Below, piece after piece: positions 1-11,586 of a DNA stretch of 64,000 nt; positions within the stretch are counted from its first letter, which is position 1, and each line of letters begins with the position of its first letter. The position numbers and the translations under genes are program-made. Origin of the DNA: Tolypeutes matacus (taxonomy: Eukaryota > Chordata > Mammalia > Cingulata > Chlamyphoridae); assembly GCA_026826555.1 (NCBI GenBank), contig JAKSZT010004976.1:8221658-8285657 (forward strand). The letters run 5' to 3'. A model generated the notes under the pieces. The model was not told the origin of the DNA. It worked only from the letters and a program-made list of their open reading frames with translations, and did not search any database.

Positions 1-284
1 CAAGGTTTCCTCTCTGGACACTGGTCACCTTAACATAGGAAAGAAAAGCATCACCACAACTTCCAAAACAGCATCAAGGGAAAGCTGTAAACTGTCAAAA
101 AGTCATTTTGAGTTCTGCTCCCCAGGAGTAGAAAGGGGGTTCAGAACTCCGAAATCCCCTGCCTTAAGCGCTCACGGACCTGCTCCAGCCTCTCCAAAGA
201 CGCCCCCGAACCCCGATCCTGGTCGGCGCAGAAAGGGTCCGCGGCGGGGGACCCCGAGCCGGGAACAAAGCTTCACTGGTTTAC
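1..284 (-). other. POLR3F: POLR3F intron 1 (5' part, runs off the window)
   Basis: This begins at the GT donor at 284-283 on the minus strand. The proximal half is GC-rich and belongs to the CpG-rich promoter region; the distal half is ordinary sequence. No exon or repeat is recognised in it. Confidence 0.8.
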
Positions 285-346
285 CTGTTTTCTATTTCCA
301 CCGGATCCGCGTCGGGCGGCTGCACCTTTACCTTCACCTCAGCCAT
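285..346 (-). CDS. POLR3F: POLR3F coding exon 1 (RNA polymerase III subunit RPC6/RPC39), N-terminus only
   Basis: Read on the minus strand, an ATG at 346-344 opens 20 codons beginning MAEVKVKVQPPDADP and ending VEIEN, then AG of a split codon. A GT donor (GTAAAC) follows at 284-283. I recognise this as the N-terminus of POLR3F, a winged-helix subunit of the Pol III RPC3-RPC6-RPC7 subcomplex that acts in open-complex formation and TFIIIB contact in the nucleus. Only 62 coding bases are here; the rest lies off the left edge. The frame stays open upstream of the ATG to about 625, but the product known for this family starts at this methionine, so I chose it. The gene is head to head with DZANK1. 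Confidence 0.93.
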
Positions 347-624
347 GAGGGCGCAATTCCTAGCTCTGAGGGAGAAAAGGCACAGAACCGCGGGATAAGG
401 AGCGGGGAAAGCCGGGGAACCCGCTGAAAGCGCGGGTCGGGGATGAGGGGCCTTCCTCCTGGTGTCGCAGCCGGTCTGTCCCTGTCTGTCGGCTCGAGGC
501 GGCCAAGCCGCGCCTGCTCCGCTGCACTCGCCGGCGCCGCCACATCTTCTTATTCTTGTTTTCCAGAATAGTAACGCCTGTCGGGCTAATGAGCCTGGTT
601 CCCTCATTCTGAGTTGAGAGGCCA

Positions 625-852
625 TCTTTTAGCATTTTGCAACCTCTGTAAAGGCATATTTTCGGATGCCTAAGGTGAAGTCTCGGAAAGGAGCTCGAGG
701 CAAGTACCAGTCTCCTCGCCAAGCCGCAGGGGCGGAGCTGGTTGCTAAGGAAACCGAGTTTCCGCCAATCAACTGCCCCGCTCCCAGTGGGCGGGGTGCG
801 GCTCGCAGCGTCTGTGGTAACCCGGCGTCTTCGTAGGAGGCGGCCAGAGGCG
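625..852. promoter_or_regulatory. Candidate bidirectional promoter core with CCAAT and GC boxes
   Basis: A CCAAT box lies at 764-768 inside CCGCCAATCA. GC-box (Sp1-type) cores lie at 729-735 and 789-796. No TATA box stands out, which fits a CpG-island promoter. The POLR3F start codon is about 420 bp to the left. The first good plus-strand splice donor (GTGAGA) is at 853, so a non-coding DZANK1 exon 1 ending at 852 would start within or just right of these boxes. Transcription start sites are inferred, not seen. Confidence 0.5.
800..852 (+). other. DZANK1: Candidate DZANK1 non-coding exon 1 (3' end at 852)
   Basis: The first in-window DZANK1 coding exon has only 8 bases before its ATG, so a 5' UTR exon must lie upstream. 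The best donor in the CpG island is GTGAGA at 853-858. The 5' boundary given is arbitrary. Other weak donors exist between 950 and 1060. Confidence 0.3.
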
Positions 853-1048
853 GTGAGAAGCCGACTGGGGGTGGCTGAGGCGGCGGGGGTGTTTCAGAGG
901 GTCCCAAACCCGATCCCGGCGGCCGAAGGAGAGCCTTCCTCACCCGCCAGTAGGATGTCGGCGTTCCTGGTCGAAGCTGATGGGCGGGGGCAGTGACGGG
1001 ATGGGTTTCGGGATCCCAGCCGCAAGAGGGAGGTCTTGACCCGGGGGA

Positions 1049-1157
1049 GGTGTGTGTGTGTGCGCGCGTGTGTGTTGGGGCGGAGGGTGGGGATGTGCTA
1101 TTGACCGTGTGTGTGTGTGTGTGTTGGGGAGGAGGGTAGGGGGTGTGCTGTTAACCC
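1049..1157. repeat. Two-copy tandem duplication with GT/GC tracts
   Basis: Two copies of about 50-55 bp follow each other. Each has a (GT)n tract, then TTGGGG, a G-rich GAGGGT core, GTGCT and TTGACC or TTAACC. The first copy also holds a GCGCGC step within the GT tract. They lie in the CpG island, downstream of the candidate exon 1. Confidence 0.7.
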
Positions 1158-1890
1158 AGCGCTGTCTTTTGGGCCTCGCGGATCCGGGTCCTTCTCGGTC
1201 TCCTGTGCGTGGGACCCGCTGACCACCCCAACCTCCCAAGGGCTGAGAGATACCAGCGGCTGCGCGCGCATTCTCCCCCATCCCGGAATTTTTTTTTTCT
1301 TCTTTTTTTTGAATAGAGATTTTTAACTATTTGTATTTTAACTGCATCTCACTTGGACGGTTATGTGGGAATGGGCAAGCCCCACAAGGTGTCAAAGAAA
1401 AACACCTGATAGTGCTTTAATTAAACTGCCATGGCAGAGGAGAAGAGAAGCCAGCAGCAGCCGGTCTCAGATTGGCACAGAGGTAGCTAGATTTTTATAA
1501 AGAGCTCAAGAGAGAAGGGGAATGGAGAACTGAAAGATTGCTGAGAGGGGTCTGGAAAGGTCAGGGATCGGGTGTTGGACTCATGGAACTGGGGTGAGGG
1601 GCTGGTTAAGCAGTTGTGCAGTCTTCCTAAAAATAGTATATTCTGGTTTTGCAGTATTGCATCACCCTAGGTAAGGGCTTAGGATGGGGTCAAGGGTCCA
1701 CCCAGGGACATGGCCTAGTATTAGGAAAGTCCACAGTAAAGTTTGGACAAGTAGTGGGGCCAAGCAGTCCAGCCATCCTTAAGTAGTGGTTATTGCTTTG
1801 CTATTTGTATCTTCAGTTTAAATTCATGGCCTTTGACCTGGTAGTATCCAACAAGGCATTAAGTTCACCCCTTAAATGTAGTTATCCCAT
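1158..1890. other. DZANK1 intron 1, no recognised element
   Basis: After the end of the CpG island there is a short T-rich run near 1290-1310, then ordinary sequence with no exon, RNA gene or repeat that I can name. Confidence 0.5.
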
Positions 1891-2140
1891 TTGGGGAATG
1901 CAATCTGTGACAAAATGCAAATCACAAAGATGTTTAGAGCAGCAGCATTTAGATTTGCAACAACCAAAACTAAAAAGAAAATTGAAATAGCCTAAATGTC
2001 CAACCACAAATTGATAAATATAAGCATATGGAAAAGCGTAAATAAATGAGAGTGCAAGAAGTAGACTCAGAAAAATGAATGGCTGTATAGCTTGTAACTG
2101 AATAAAACTTAAGTATCCACAATCTCTGAAATTTGAAAAG
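1890..2140 (+). mobile_element. Degenerate old LINE-1 3'-end fragment
   Basis: The stretch contains the decayed 'AGCAGCATT ... CCTAAATGTCCAACCA ... AATAAATGAG' order typical of the 3' end of L1 ORF2 in the sense direction (the region read as CxxxNxPKCPxx in intact copies). It is short and heavily mutated. Confidence 0.5.
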
Positions 2141-2144
2141 GCCA

Positions 2145-3119
<975 letters not shown>

Positions 3120-3354
3120 TAAAACTTCCAAAATATGGAACAGTGTTGTACCTGGATGGCTTATAGAGCTCTATATATGTAGATTAAATTGGTGGGCTTT
3201 GATGAATCTTATATTTGTGTGAGAACAGTTATAGCAACGTCTTGATATCTTAGTTGAGGTACGATGTCCCAGTGCTTCCCCAGACTTCCACGGGATGCTC
3301 ATTATTTCCTGGGATAATAAATTTGACCTATTAACATAGGATTTCCAGTCAGAT

Positions 3355-3540
3355 GGGTTGGTGATTGGATCCTGGCTTTGATAACTTCTAGTAACCTTGG
3401 GCACATTACTTAGCCTTTCTGAGTCTCAGTTTTATCTTTGTAAGATAGGGATAATAATATCTACCATTTAGAGCCATTGTGAGGATTGAATGAGTTGATA
3501 TATATGTGAAGTGTGCAGTGTCTGGTATGTGGTAATGTCA
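3355..3540 (+). repeat. MIR SINE fragment
   Basis: The order of 'CTAGTAACCTTGGGCA', 'TTACTTAGCCTTTCTGAG', 'CTCAGTTTTATC' and 'GTGAGGATTGAATGAG' matches the MIR core and 3' part in the sense direction. Confidence 0.75.
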
Positions 3541-4060
3541 AAATTATATAAATAATAAAAAATATGCATACATATAAATATATATATAATTAAGAGAAGG
3601 AGAAGGGAAAGTTTTATCAATAAAACATATGAACAAATGCCCTCATTAAAAAGACTTCAAGATTCCAACTGTATACTTTAATAACAGAAATGTGTTAACT
3701 ATTTATCTGCGTTTATGGCATGACCCATGTGCTTTCTAGACCAAGAGTTCCAACTAAGAATATGTTACATTATAGTATGTCCCCCTTTATGTTAAAAGCT
3801 AATATTATTTGTTAAAATTCTCAAGCCAAAATAAAAATTATAATATCATAACTCTTAGGAGAAGTTGGATGATTATTGACAAATGATGATATGAATGATA
3901 GGGTGTTCAAAGTCTCTAATACTTAAATGTCTAATAAATAGAGATTCCACAATTAAATAACCAAAAGAGTAGTAGCCCAATAGAAAATGGGCAAAGGATC
4001 AAAAAGTTGTTTTATAGGAAAGGAAGTATAAATGTATCTTAAATATATGAAAAGATGCTT
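3541..4060. other. AT-rich intron 2 sequence
   Basis: This is low-complexity AT-rich DNA with short TATA/ATAT runs near 3545-3590. Nothing else is recognised. Confidence 0.4.
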
Positions 4061-4129
4061 CTACCTACCCCATCACCTGCTTTCTGAGCAGACCTTATCC
4101 CCCATAGTACTGAGTCTCCATCTGACACA

Positions 4130-4270
4130 ATGTACTTGTTTGTTTGTTGTTTGTGTCCTTCCTAGAGCATAAGGTCCATGAGAGCAGGAACTTTGGTCAC
4201 TGGCTTTTCCCCAGTACCTAGAATAGTGCTTGACATATAATAGGCATTCAGTAAATATTTGTTAAATGAA
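4130..4270 (+). repeat. L2 LINE 3'-end fragment
   Basis: 'AAGGTCCATGAGAGCAGGAA', 'CCCCAGTACCTAGAATAGTG', and 'ATTCAGTAAATATTTGTTAA' ending in AATGAATTAATGAA match the 3' end of L2 in order. Confidence 0.75.
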
Positions 4271-4309
4271 TTAATGAATCTTAACAACAAGAAATGTGAG
4301 TTAGAACTA

Positions 4310-4990
4310 TAAGGTACAATTTTTTTTTAACCTGGGAGATGGGCAAAAAAGAAAAGAAAAATTGAGAGTATGGGTAAACCAGCACTTTCATGCTTTGCAG
4401 GAAGGGTGTGGATCATTTCAACCACCATGGAAGGGAGTTTGGCAATATTAATTGAAATTACAAACGCACATATCTTTTGACTCAACAGTATTACCTATTT
4501 GTTTAACAGTTATATTTAGAAAAATAACTCATTACAAGATTATTCATTACAATGCTTGTAATGGCAAAAAAAAAAAAGGAACGAAGGAAGAAAGGGAAAA
4601 AAAAGACCATCTTAAAGATCCATCTATAGGGGTTTGGTTACATTATGATTTATCTATACAAGATAGTACAATAAACAATAATAAATAATAAAGGAGGAGG
4701 AAGATCTTTATTTAACAAAAAGAACAGTATCCAATGTATATATTTTAATGAAAAAAGAAACGTGTGGAACAGAGTGTGGCATGTCATCATTTGGGTAAAA
4801 AGAAAGGGAGGACACAAGAATATGTGCATATATGTTTGTATGTACATAAAATATTTTTTGAAAGCTACTCAGGATACCATTGATTGCCTCTGGGCAGCTG
4901 GCATCGGGTGGAAGGGAGAATTTTCATTGTATACCCTTTTGTAAACTTTTGGATTTTGAGTCATATGAATTTATTTCTTTTAAAAATTTT
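4310..4990 (+). mobile_element. Ancient LINE-1 3'-end fragment
   Basis: It shows the degenerate order 'GGAAGGGAGTTTGGCAATAT', 'TTTGACTCAACAGTATTACC', 'ATGCTTGTAATGGCAAA', 'GGTTACATTATG' and 'GGATACCATTGATTGCCTCT', as in old mammalian L1 3' ends in sense. An A-rich simple stretch at 4567-4608 lies within it. Confidence 0.6.
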
Positions 4991-5149
4991 CCAGGAAGTT
5001 TAGGGATCACTTCCCAAACCAAAATAAAATATAATAAAAGCATTTCTTAAGAAATGCTCAGCAAATTAGAAATTAACTTCTGCTTTATAAATGGGGGTTG
5101 TCGCTTTAAAACTGACCCCTACTCTATTTGTACTGATGTTCTGTTGGAG

Positions 5150-5370
5150 AGGCAAAAGAGAATAGTGATTGAAGAGCGTGGACTATGGATCCCATCTAGT
5201 AGAAGTCCAATCACACTCTTCTATTATTTAGCAAGTTTCTGAACCTCTCTGGGACTCAGTTTCCTCATCTATAAAATGGTTATAAAATATGACCTACTAC
5301 ATAAGGTTATATAGATGAACTCATACAAAGCACAGTACCTAGCAAAGAGAAATAACTCAATTATTGTTAG
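5150..5370 (+). repeat. MIR SINE
   Basis: A MIR body in sense: 'GATTGAAGAGCGTGGACTAT', then 'GCAAGTTTCTGAACCTCTCT', 'CTCAGTTTCCTCATCTATAA', and 'CACAGTACCTAGCAAAGAG'. Confidence 0.75.
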
Positions 5371-5414
5371 TTATTGGTTCTTGTTTCTATAATACATATA
5401 ATCTCCCTAAATAA

Positions 5415-5642
<228 letters not shown>

Positions 5643-5930
5643 TAAGTTAAGAATACGGTGATTAAACTAATTTATAATATAATATCATTATGTTTTATTT
5701 TTACTTATTTCTTCTTATGAAAATCAGTCCCAGATTAGAAAGGTACAAAACAAAAAATTATTTTAATTTCAGCTTATATGTAACTTTTGTGGTTTTTTTT
5801 TTTTTTTTAATTAAGTTATACTGCAGAGTGCACAAATCATAAGTGTACAGCTCAGTGAAGTGTTATGTAGATTTATATTATTATTTTTTAAAAATTCTAT
5901 TCTGGGCACTGGGAAAGGAAAAGCTTTTTC

Positions 5931-6059
5931 AAGATTTGGGACCTCTAGGGGTTGGATGTGGCTCAACTGGTTGGGTGTCCGTCTCCCATATGGAGGGGCC
6001 CGGGTTCGATCCCTGGGACCTCCCGGTAAGAAAAAAAAAAAAAAGATTTGGGACCTCTA
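5931..6059 (+). mobile_element. DAS-type tRNA-derived SINE with 17-bp target duplication
   Basis: The element occupies about 5948-6042: head GGGTTGGATGTGGCTCAA, A-box-like GTGGCTCAACTGG, B box GGTTCGATCCC, then an A-rich tail. The direct repeat AAGATTTGGGACCTCTA flanks it at 5931-5947 and 6043-6059. Confidence 0.9.
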
Positions 6060-6785
6060 AGGATCTTTATCTGGCCTTGAAGAAAATATTGTATTTAGTG
6101 GATTGTTCTTTTATTTCCCAGGACATGGCCTACAACCACTGCTATCATTCTCTATTTTATTTGTATTGACTCAATTGTCCTTGAAAGCTACTGTCATTTC
6201 ATATTAGTGGTTATCAGCTACTTCACTCTTTCTTTGTCCCCTCTTTCTTACTTAAGGACTTTTTCCCATTTTCAAATATAGAAACATCACTTAATTGGTA
6301 AACTTGCACTGTGTGTCGTAGAGAAAAAAAAGCTACTCTGATGCTTGGCATGTCGGTGTTGCTGAGACAGGTTTGGCCACATTCTTGGAAAGCTTTAAGC
6401 CCCAAACCAAGTAAGTACTTGGCTGGCCTGGGTACTTTTAAAAAGGCTTTCCAGGTGCCCCCTGCTGGCTGAACTACACATGGCTTTTTGAGGAGACCTG
6501 CAAATTCTATACAATGATGATGGCTTTGACATCTGAAAATTAAAACAAATAAAATAAAAATGAAACAAAACAGTCCTCTCATTTTTATTAAATATTGGAA
6601 TTTTCCCACTTGACAAACCATTTCTATCAAAACAATTCCTCTTCATTTTCATTAAAAATTAACAAGCTAAAAACGTCTGGGGCCTATTGTAGAACAGGCC
6701 CCTTTGGAAACTGCAGGTAGTAGTAAAATAAAGTCGTATTTTAATGAAAAAACTAGCTTAAAGGCATTAATAAAGCTTTCAAAAG
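6060..6785. other. Intron 3 stretch without a named element
   Basis: I see no exon, RNA gene or clear repeat here. Open frames on the minus strand at 6223-6650 show no family signature and are judged chance. Confidence 0.4.
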
Positions 6786-6900
6786 AGTCAAATAAAGGGG
6801 AGCAGATGTAGCTCAATGGTTGAGCACCTGCTTCCCATGTACAAGGTCCTGGGTTCAATCCCTGTACCTCCTAAAAAAAAAAAAAAAAAAGTCAAATGAA
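6786..6900 (+). mobile_element. DAS-type SINE with short target duplication
   Basis: The element spans 6797-6890: GGGGAGCAGATGTAGCTCAA, B box GGTTCAATCCC, CCTCCT and an 18-A tail. GTCAAAT repeats at 6787-6793 (GTCAAATAAA) and 6891-6900 (GTCAAATGAA). Confidence 0.88.
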
Positions 6901-7224
6901 AAAATATGGTAATACTTATGCCTCTCAATCATCCTGCTCTGTACCCACTAAGTGTCTCTTCTGAAAAGCACTATTGGTATTTCAGACATGCTCAGTTTAG
7001 GGGGAAAAATTTTGAATTTTCAACATGCAAAAAATAGTTCTTATGTAGATTTGTGATAACATAATTATTTGGGAAAATTATTCTGCTTCATTCAAATCTC
7101 TGTTTCTGGGCTCTTAAGAAAATTAATTTCTTAATAGGGAAACAAAATATTTTAAATGAGATTTTTAAAAGATTTTAAAATATGAAGGGAAAATATGAAG
7201 TTTTGAATGAGGTAAGAAAATATT

Positions 7225-7415
7225 TATGACATAGTAAGCAAAAAAAGGTAGGACACTTTAAAAATGCAGAGAGAAAAGATGGGAGAAAACATACCAACAT
7301 TTAGCAGTAATTGCCTCTGGTGATATAATCATGGGTGTTTCTTTTTTTTCTTTATAATTTTCTGAAGCTTCCAAAATTTAACAATGAGCATTACTTTTGT
7401 AACAAATGATATATA
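7225..7415 (+). mobile_element. Ancient LINE-1 3'-terminal fragment
   Basis: 'AGCAGTAATTGCCTCTGGTG', then 'TTTCTTTATAATTTTCTGAA' and 'AACAATGAGCATTACTTTTG', is the usual tail end of old mammalian L1 in sense. Confidence 0.6.
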
Positions 7416-7434
7416 CATCCATCCATCCATCCAT
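7416..7434. repeat. (CATC)n microsatellite
   Basis: About four tandem CATC units directly follow the L1 fragment. Confidence 0.85.
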
Positions 7435-8355
7435 ACTTACATATGTAATGAAAGTAAAGGATCTCTGAAATTATTATATAACCAGTGTAGATAGTTTGGG
7501 AGGTCAGAGTCCTCTAAAGAACAATTGTTTTTCTCCAGCAGAACCACAAGGGACTCCCTAATTCTGGAGCAATGGTTGATAAAGCAAATTTAGTAGGCAG
7601 GTTTCCAGGTCATCTCATGGACATCCTTGGAATATATAATGTGCCTTAAAAATTATCTTCCTGCCTGGAGGTAGTTTTTATTCAAGCTGGTTGTACACCT
7701 TAAATTCCAAGAGGTACTACAGTAACTTCTGTTTGCATGGAGGAAAAGATCAAAATGTCATCACCATAGGCAACAAACAAAGGCAAGAAGAAATCTGCCT
7801 CAAGTGAGGCAGCTTAGGGTGTGAGAAAGAACACAAGACCTGGAGATAAACAGATATAGATTTCAATCCAAGAATTAGCTGATGCAAAATGACAATGGAG
7901 TTTGAGAAACCCTGACCTAGTCCAGGTTGCAGAATTCTTAAAGATCCAGCTTCATAACTCCCTTGCAATCATTCAAGTAATTCTGGTGTTTTATTGAGGC
8001 AATAGTAATCTTTGTGGGGATAGAGCTACACACAGTATTTTTTTATTTTGGGTGTGCCTTCTGTTGGTATTCCTGAATATGCATATTTAAAGTCTTTAAT
8101 TCCTGCCCTAACAAAAGTTTATGCATGTTCAAATGAGATTTTGGGCTCTCAGTAAGACTTATATAACTCCAACCCCAAATATAATCCTTTTTGGGGATTA
8201 CAATGAGGAAATTCATGTATTTAGCAGGGAGCTTAATCTAATCTCTGGGCTGCTCTTGTTGGGGACAGAGTCCATGGATGAATGCCCTGGCTGGGTCCCC
8301 AAGGACACAAAGGGGTAGAGCAAGTGGGTGGGAACCTGGCTTCTACTCAATCTGA
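7435..8355. other. Intron 3 stretch without a named element
   Basis: I see no supported gene or repeat. A plus-strand frame ending at 8318 lies just before the block at 8356 but shares no continuous frame with it. Confidence 0.4.
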
Positions 8356-8539
8356 CAGTGGGATTTTAAGTGCACATTCAAGGAATACATGATTATCAAG
8401 GATTTAAATCATCGCTGGATGGAGATGTTTGTGATGTTCAGGAAGTGCACTAACGAGGGGGACTATTGTGTCTTGGATGACAGTCCTGGGCCCAAAAACA
8501 GACATTTCTATGACACGGATATTGAGGTGAATGAGTGAT
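8356..8539 (+). pseudogene. Unidentified exon-like or pseudogene-like coding block
   Basis: After an in-frame TGA at 8353 and a splice-acceptor-like CTGACAG (ending 8358), 60 codons run without a stop to TGA at 8536. The reading contains KEYMIIKDLNHRWMEMF and GDYCVLDDSPGPKNRHFYD, which look protein-like rather than random. A good donor motif GTAAGTG begins at 8540, so the block is flanked like an exon of about 181 bases, although its own stop is at the 3' end. It is not a part of DZANK1 that I know. I cannot name a family. It could be a fragment of a processed pseudogene, a decayed exon or a chance frame. Confidence 0.3.
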
Positions 8540-8551
8540 GTAAGTGGTTCA

Positions 8552-8935
8552 TCTTAAAACAGGGGTTCTTAACCAGGGTCTGTGGACCCCCAAGGGATCC
8601 ATGGAAAGATTTCAGGGGCTCCATAAGCATGAATTGAAAAAAATCAACTTATTTATTTTCTCTGACCTCTAACTGAAATCTAGCCTATCCTTCACTTATG
8701 AATGTATGCAATAAATTACAGTAGTATTCATTTCATATCAAATTACAGTTGTTGCATATCTCGAAAAATTGCTTACGCTCATTCATACTTCAAATTTACA
8801 GTAGTAGTTAGACCTGATGCTAGTTGAGTGTCATGAAACTATCTGCTGCTACATTCTGAGAAGGGGTCCGTGGTTTTCACCTGACTGGCAAAGAGGTCCG
8901 TGGAACAAAAAAGGTTAAGAACCCCTGATCTAAAA
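8552..8935. mobile_element. hAT-type non-autonomous DNA transposon with perfect 15-bp inverted repeats
   Basis: CAGGGGTTCTTAACC at 8560-8574 is the exact reverse complement of GGTTAAGAACCCCTG at 8913-8927, and the 368-bp interior has no coding capacity. Flanking octamers TCTTAAAA (8552-8559) and ATCTAAAA (8928-8935) agree at 6 of 8 positions, as expected of an old 8-bp hAT target duplication. The ends resemble MER-type hAT fossils common to placental mammals. Confidence 0.8.
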
Positions 8936-10084
8936 GATCATCTATATCTACATCCTAATCTATGTATATGTAAATCTGTTTTAAAAAAAAACAAAACAAA
9001 AACATGAGATCCCCAAAGTTTAGCCACCTGTCTCTCCAGCCAGTGAACATGCAAATATCCACTGATCACAGAAAGCCAAACATGCTGTTTCTTAAATATT
9101 ATCACTCACAGGTAGTGACTGTTTATATGAATTGTATATTTCTGAGAATTTTTTACTCCATCTTCTAAAATGAAGCTTAAATTTCTATATGGTTCAATGT
9201 TAAGCATTTCTCAACTGTTTTGGAGTCTATGCTTTATGTGTTTCTGAATATTTCCTCAAAGTGTTTTAAGTATTTAAGAACAATTGCTTAAAGGTTCAAA
9301 AATTTTAAGAAATATAAAAAGTGGATGTGTAAAAAATCTGAGAAACTGCAGGAAAAATGCTAATTAAACAGAAATAAAATATATCAAAGACCAGTATGAA
9401 AACAAGAACAAACAGACAAAAGAACATGCAAGAAAGAGGACAATTGGAAATGTAAAGAAACATTAAATGCGCAGGCAGATCAAGCAATTCCTGGATTCAA
9501 ATGGCTAAGAAGGACCACATAATAGGGAACCTGTGTTCCAGCTGTGAGCTTTCAATACAAGTTAGTGTATTGAATACATACCAAATACATACCAAATAAA
9601 TATACTAATTGCTCTCATGATGGTGTATGGCAGAGGCTGCTGGCTCCTCCAAATCTATTTTTTCCCCTCTTCTATAATTATAAAGTCCATGATTTTTAGC
9701 CAGACACATGGTTGCCTAGAAGAAAGATATTTCCCAATTTTCTTTGAGGCCAGTTCGAGCTATGTTATCAGGCTGTGTGTGACCAGTGGGATGTGCGTAG
9801 AAATGATGTGTACAACTTTCAGAGTGTCTTCTTAAGGGGAAGGGGTGGGCCTGCTTCCCACTGGCAGGAATGTGGATGTGATGATCAGCCATGTTGGATC
9901 GTGAAGACAAGAGCCATGTCCTAGGGATGGTGGAGTGACAAGGTAGAAAATTCTTCATGCCCTTGCCACCATGCAAGCTCTGGACTGCTTATGCCATGTT
10001 ACTTCTATCTTGTTTAAGCCTTTGTTGCAACAGCCCACTCTGTATCCTAATACACAAGGGACACATATTGAGCAGATAACTACA
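8936..10084. other. Intron 3 stretch without a named element
   Basis: No exon or clear repeat recognised. An A-rich patch lies near 8980-9000 and a short tandem of ATACCAAATAC near 9575-9600. Confidence 0.4.
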
Positions 10085-10747
10085 GAGAGTGATCGAAAGT
10101 ACAGGTGATCAAAAAGGATGGCACTATCAAGTATTGGCAAAGATGTGGAGAAACTGGAACTCTCTGATATGTTGGAGGGAATGTAAAATGGAACAGCCAA
10201 TATGGCAGTTCTTTAAAAAGTTGAACATACACTTAACCATGTTACCCAGCAATTCCATCCATGAGAAGTGAAAACATAATTGCCACACAAAGACATAGCA
10301 GCATTATTCATAAAAGCCCAAACTTGAAAATAACCCAAATAATCATCAGCTGGTGAATGGATAAACCAAATGTGGTACATCCATAAAATGGTATACTACT
10401 CAAAAATAAAAATGGGCAAATTACTGATATATGCAATATTGATGAACTTTAAAAAACATAAGTGAAAGAAGCCGGATATGTAAGATTATGTTTGTATGAT
10501 TACATTTATATTAAATTTCTAGAAGAGGCAAAACAGTAGGTTGGCGGTTGTCTGGGGTGGGGAATGGTTGCAGGGAGTGACTACAAATGGGCACAAGGGA
10601 ATTTGGGGGGTGATGGAAGTGTTCTAAAACTGAATTGCAGTAATAGTTGGACAAATGTATAAATTTAGTAAATCTCATCAAACTATATACACTTAAAGTG
10701 GGTGAATTTTATGGAATGTGAATTATACCTCGATAAAGCTGTTAAAG
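10085..10747 (+). mobile_element. Old LINE-1 3' end (ORF2 C-terminus and 3' UTR), sense
   Basis: Characteristic order: 'GATGTGGAGAAACTGGAACT', 'GGAATGTAAAATGGAACAGC', 'ACCCAGCAATTCCATCC', 'AATGGATAAACCAAATGTGG', 'GGAATATT'-like region, the 3' UTR 'AACTATATACACTTAAAGTG' and the end 'TATACCTCGATAAAGCTG'. Reading frames are destroyed. Confidence 0.85.
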
Positions 10748-11456
10748 TATAGATGAGCTGCAAGTGCTAAGATGTAACTCTGCCAGTTCTTAGTCTTGGG
10801 AACCTCTGCTTTCTCTTGGAACTCCTGCTCCATCAGAGAAAAATAAGATTAATTATGAAATATTTTGAATAAATTGTAAACATGCTAATAATATTTAAGA
10901 AATAACAGTTGAAATCTCCCAGACCAGCATATGCTATGCTGCCTAAACGGGTGTAAGGAAAATTCTCTTGACTTACATGAAATGATACCTAAGTAACCCC
11001 ATTCTTTGTTTTAGAATAATTTAAGGCTTAAGTCTTGAAGTCTTGATGATGAGTGTTGTGGTTAGTCTCCAAAAATGGCCCCCCAATGAACCATGCTTCC
11101 TAGTGTTCACTCCCCTTCATAGTCCCTCTCCTTAAATCTAGGCTGGCTTGCTTTTGAATAGTAGAATGCTTCAGGAGTGAAGCTGAGGACTTCTGAGGCT
11201 GGATCATAAGAAGTGTTGTAGTTTTTGCTTTGGTCTCTTGAACATAAGTAATGGGGGAAGCCAGCCACCATATAGGAAGTCTGATTACCTTGATACTACC
11301 CAAGCTAACATGGAGAGAGAGAGGACTGAAGAAGCCATTTTGGATGTCCAGCTCAGTTAAGCCTGGAATTGACTCCATTCCCAGCTGAAATCTGACTGCA
11401 ACCACATTAGAAAGCACAAATGAGAACTACCCAGCCAAGCCCAGTTAACCCATAGA
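10748..11456. other. Intron 3 stretch without a named element
   Basis: No exon or repeat that I can name. An open minus-strand frame at 11100-11417 has no recognisable family. Confidence 0.4.
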
Positions 11457-11557
11457 TTTTTTTTTTTTTTTTTTTTTTTTTAGGAGGTACCAGGGATTGA
11501 ACCCAGGACCTTGTACATGGGAAGCAGACACTTACCACTGAGCTCCATCCACTCCCC
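11457..11557 (-). mobile_element. DAS-type SINE, antisense
   Basis: T-tract, then AGGAGGTACCAGGGATTGAA, the B-box complement GGGATTGAACCC, and the head complement ending in CCACTCCCC. On the minus strand it reads as a full tRNA-derived head with an A-tail. Confidence 0.88.
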
Positions 11558-11586
11558 AATGAGAGTTGTTATTTTTCATTTGTTTA

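Larger units (their letters stand above)
150..1300. promoter_or_regulatory. CpG-rich region spanning the POLR3F/DZANK1 head-to-head start
   Basis: GC content and CpG density are clearly higher here than in the rest of the window, with many CG dinucleotides from about 165 to 560 and 680 to 1000. It covers POLR3F exon 1 and the interval up to DZANK1 intron 1, as expected of an unmethylated housekeeping promoter. Limits are by eye. Confidence 0.75.

Noticed and set aside
281..625. 114-codon minus-strand frame that includes the POLR3F start
   Set aside because: The upstream part is 5' UTR and CpG-island sequence read in frame by chance; the known N-terminus starts at the internal ATG at 346.
742..996. 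84-codon plus-strand frame in the CpG island
   Set aside because: GC-rich sequence gives long frames by lack of stops. It does not match DZANK1 and includes no known domain.
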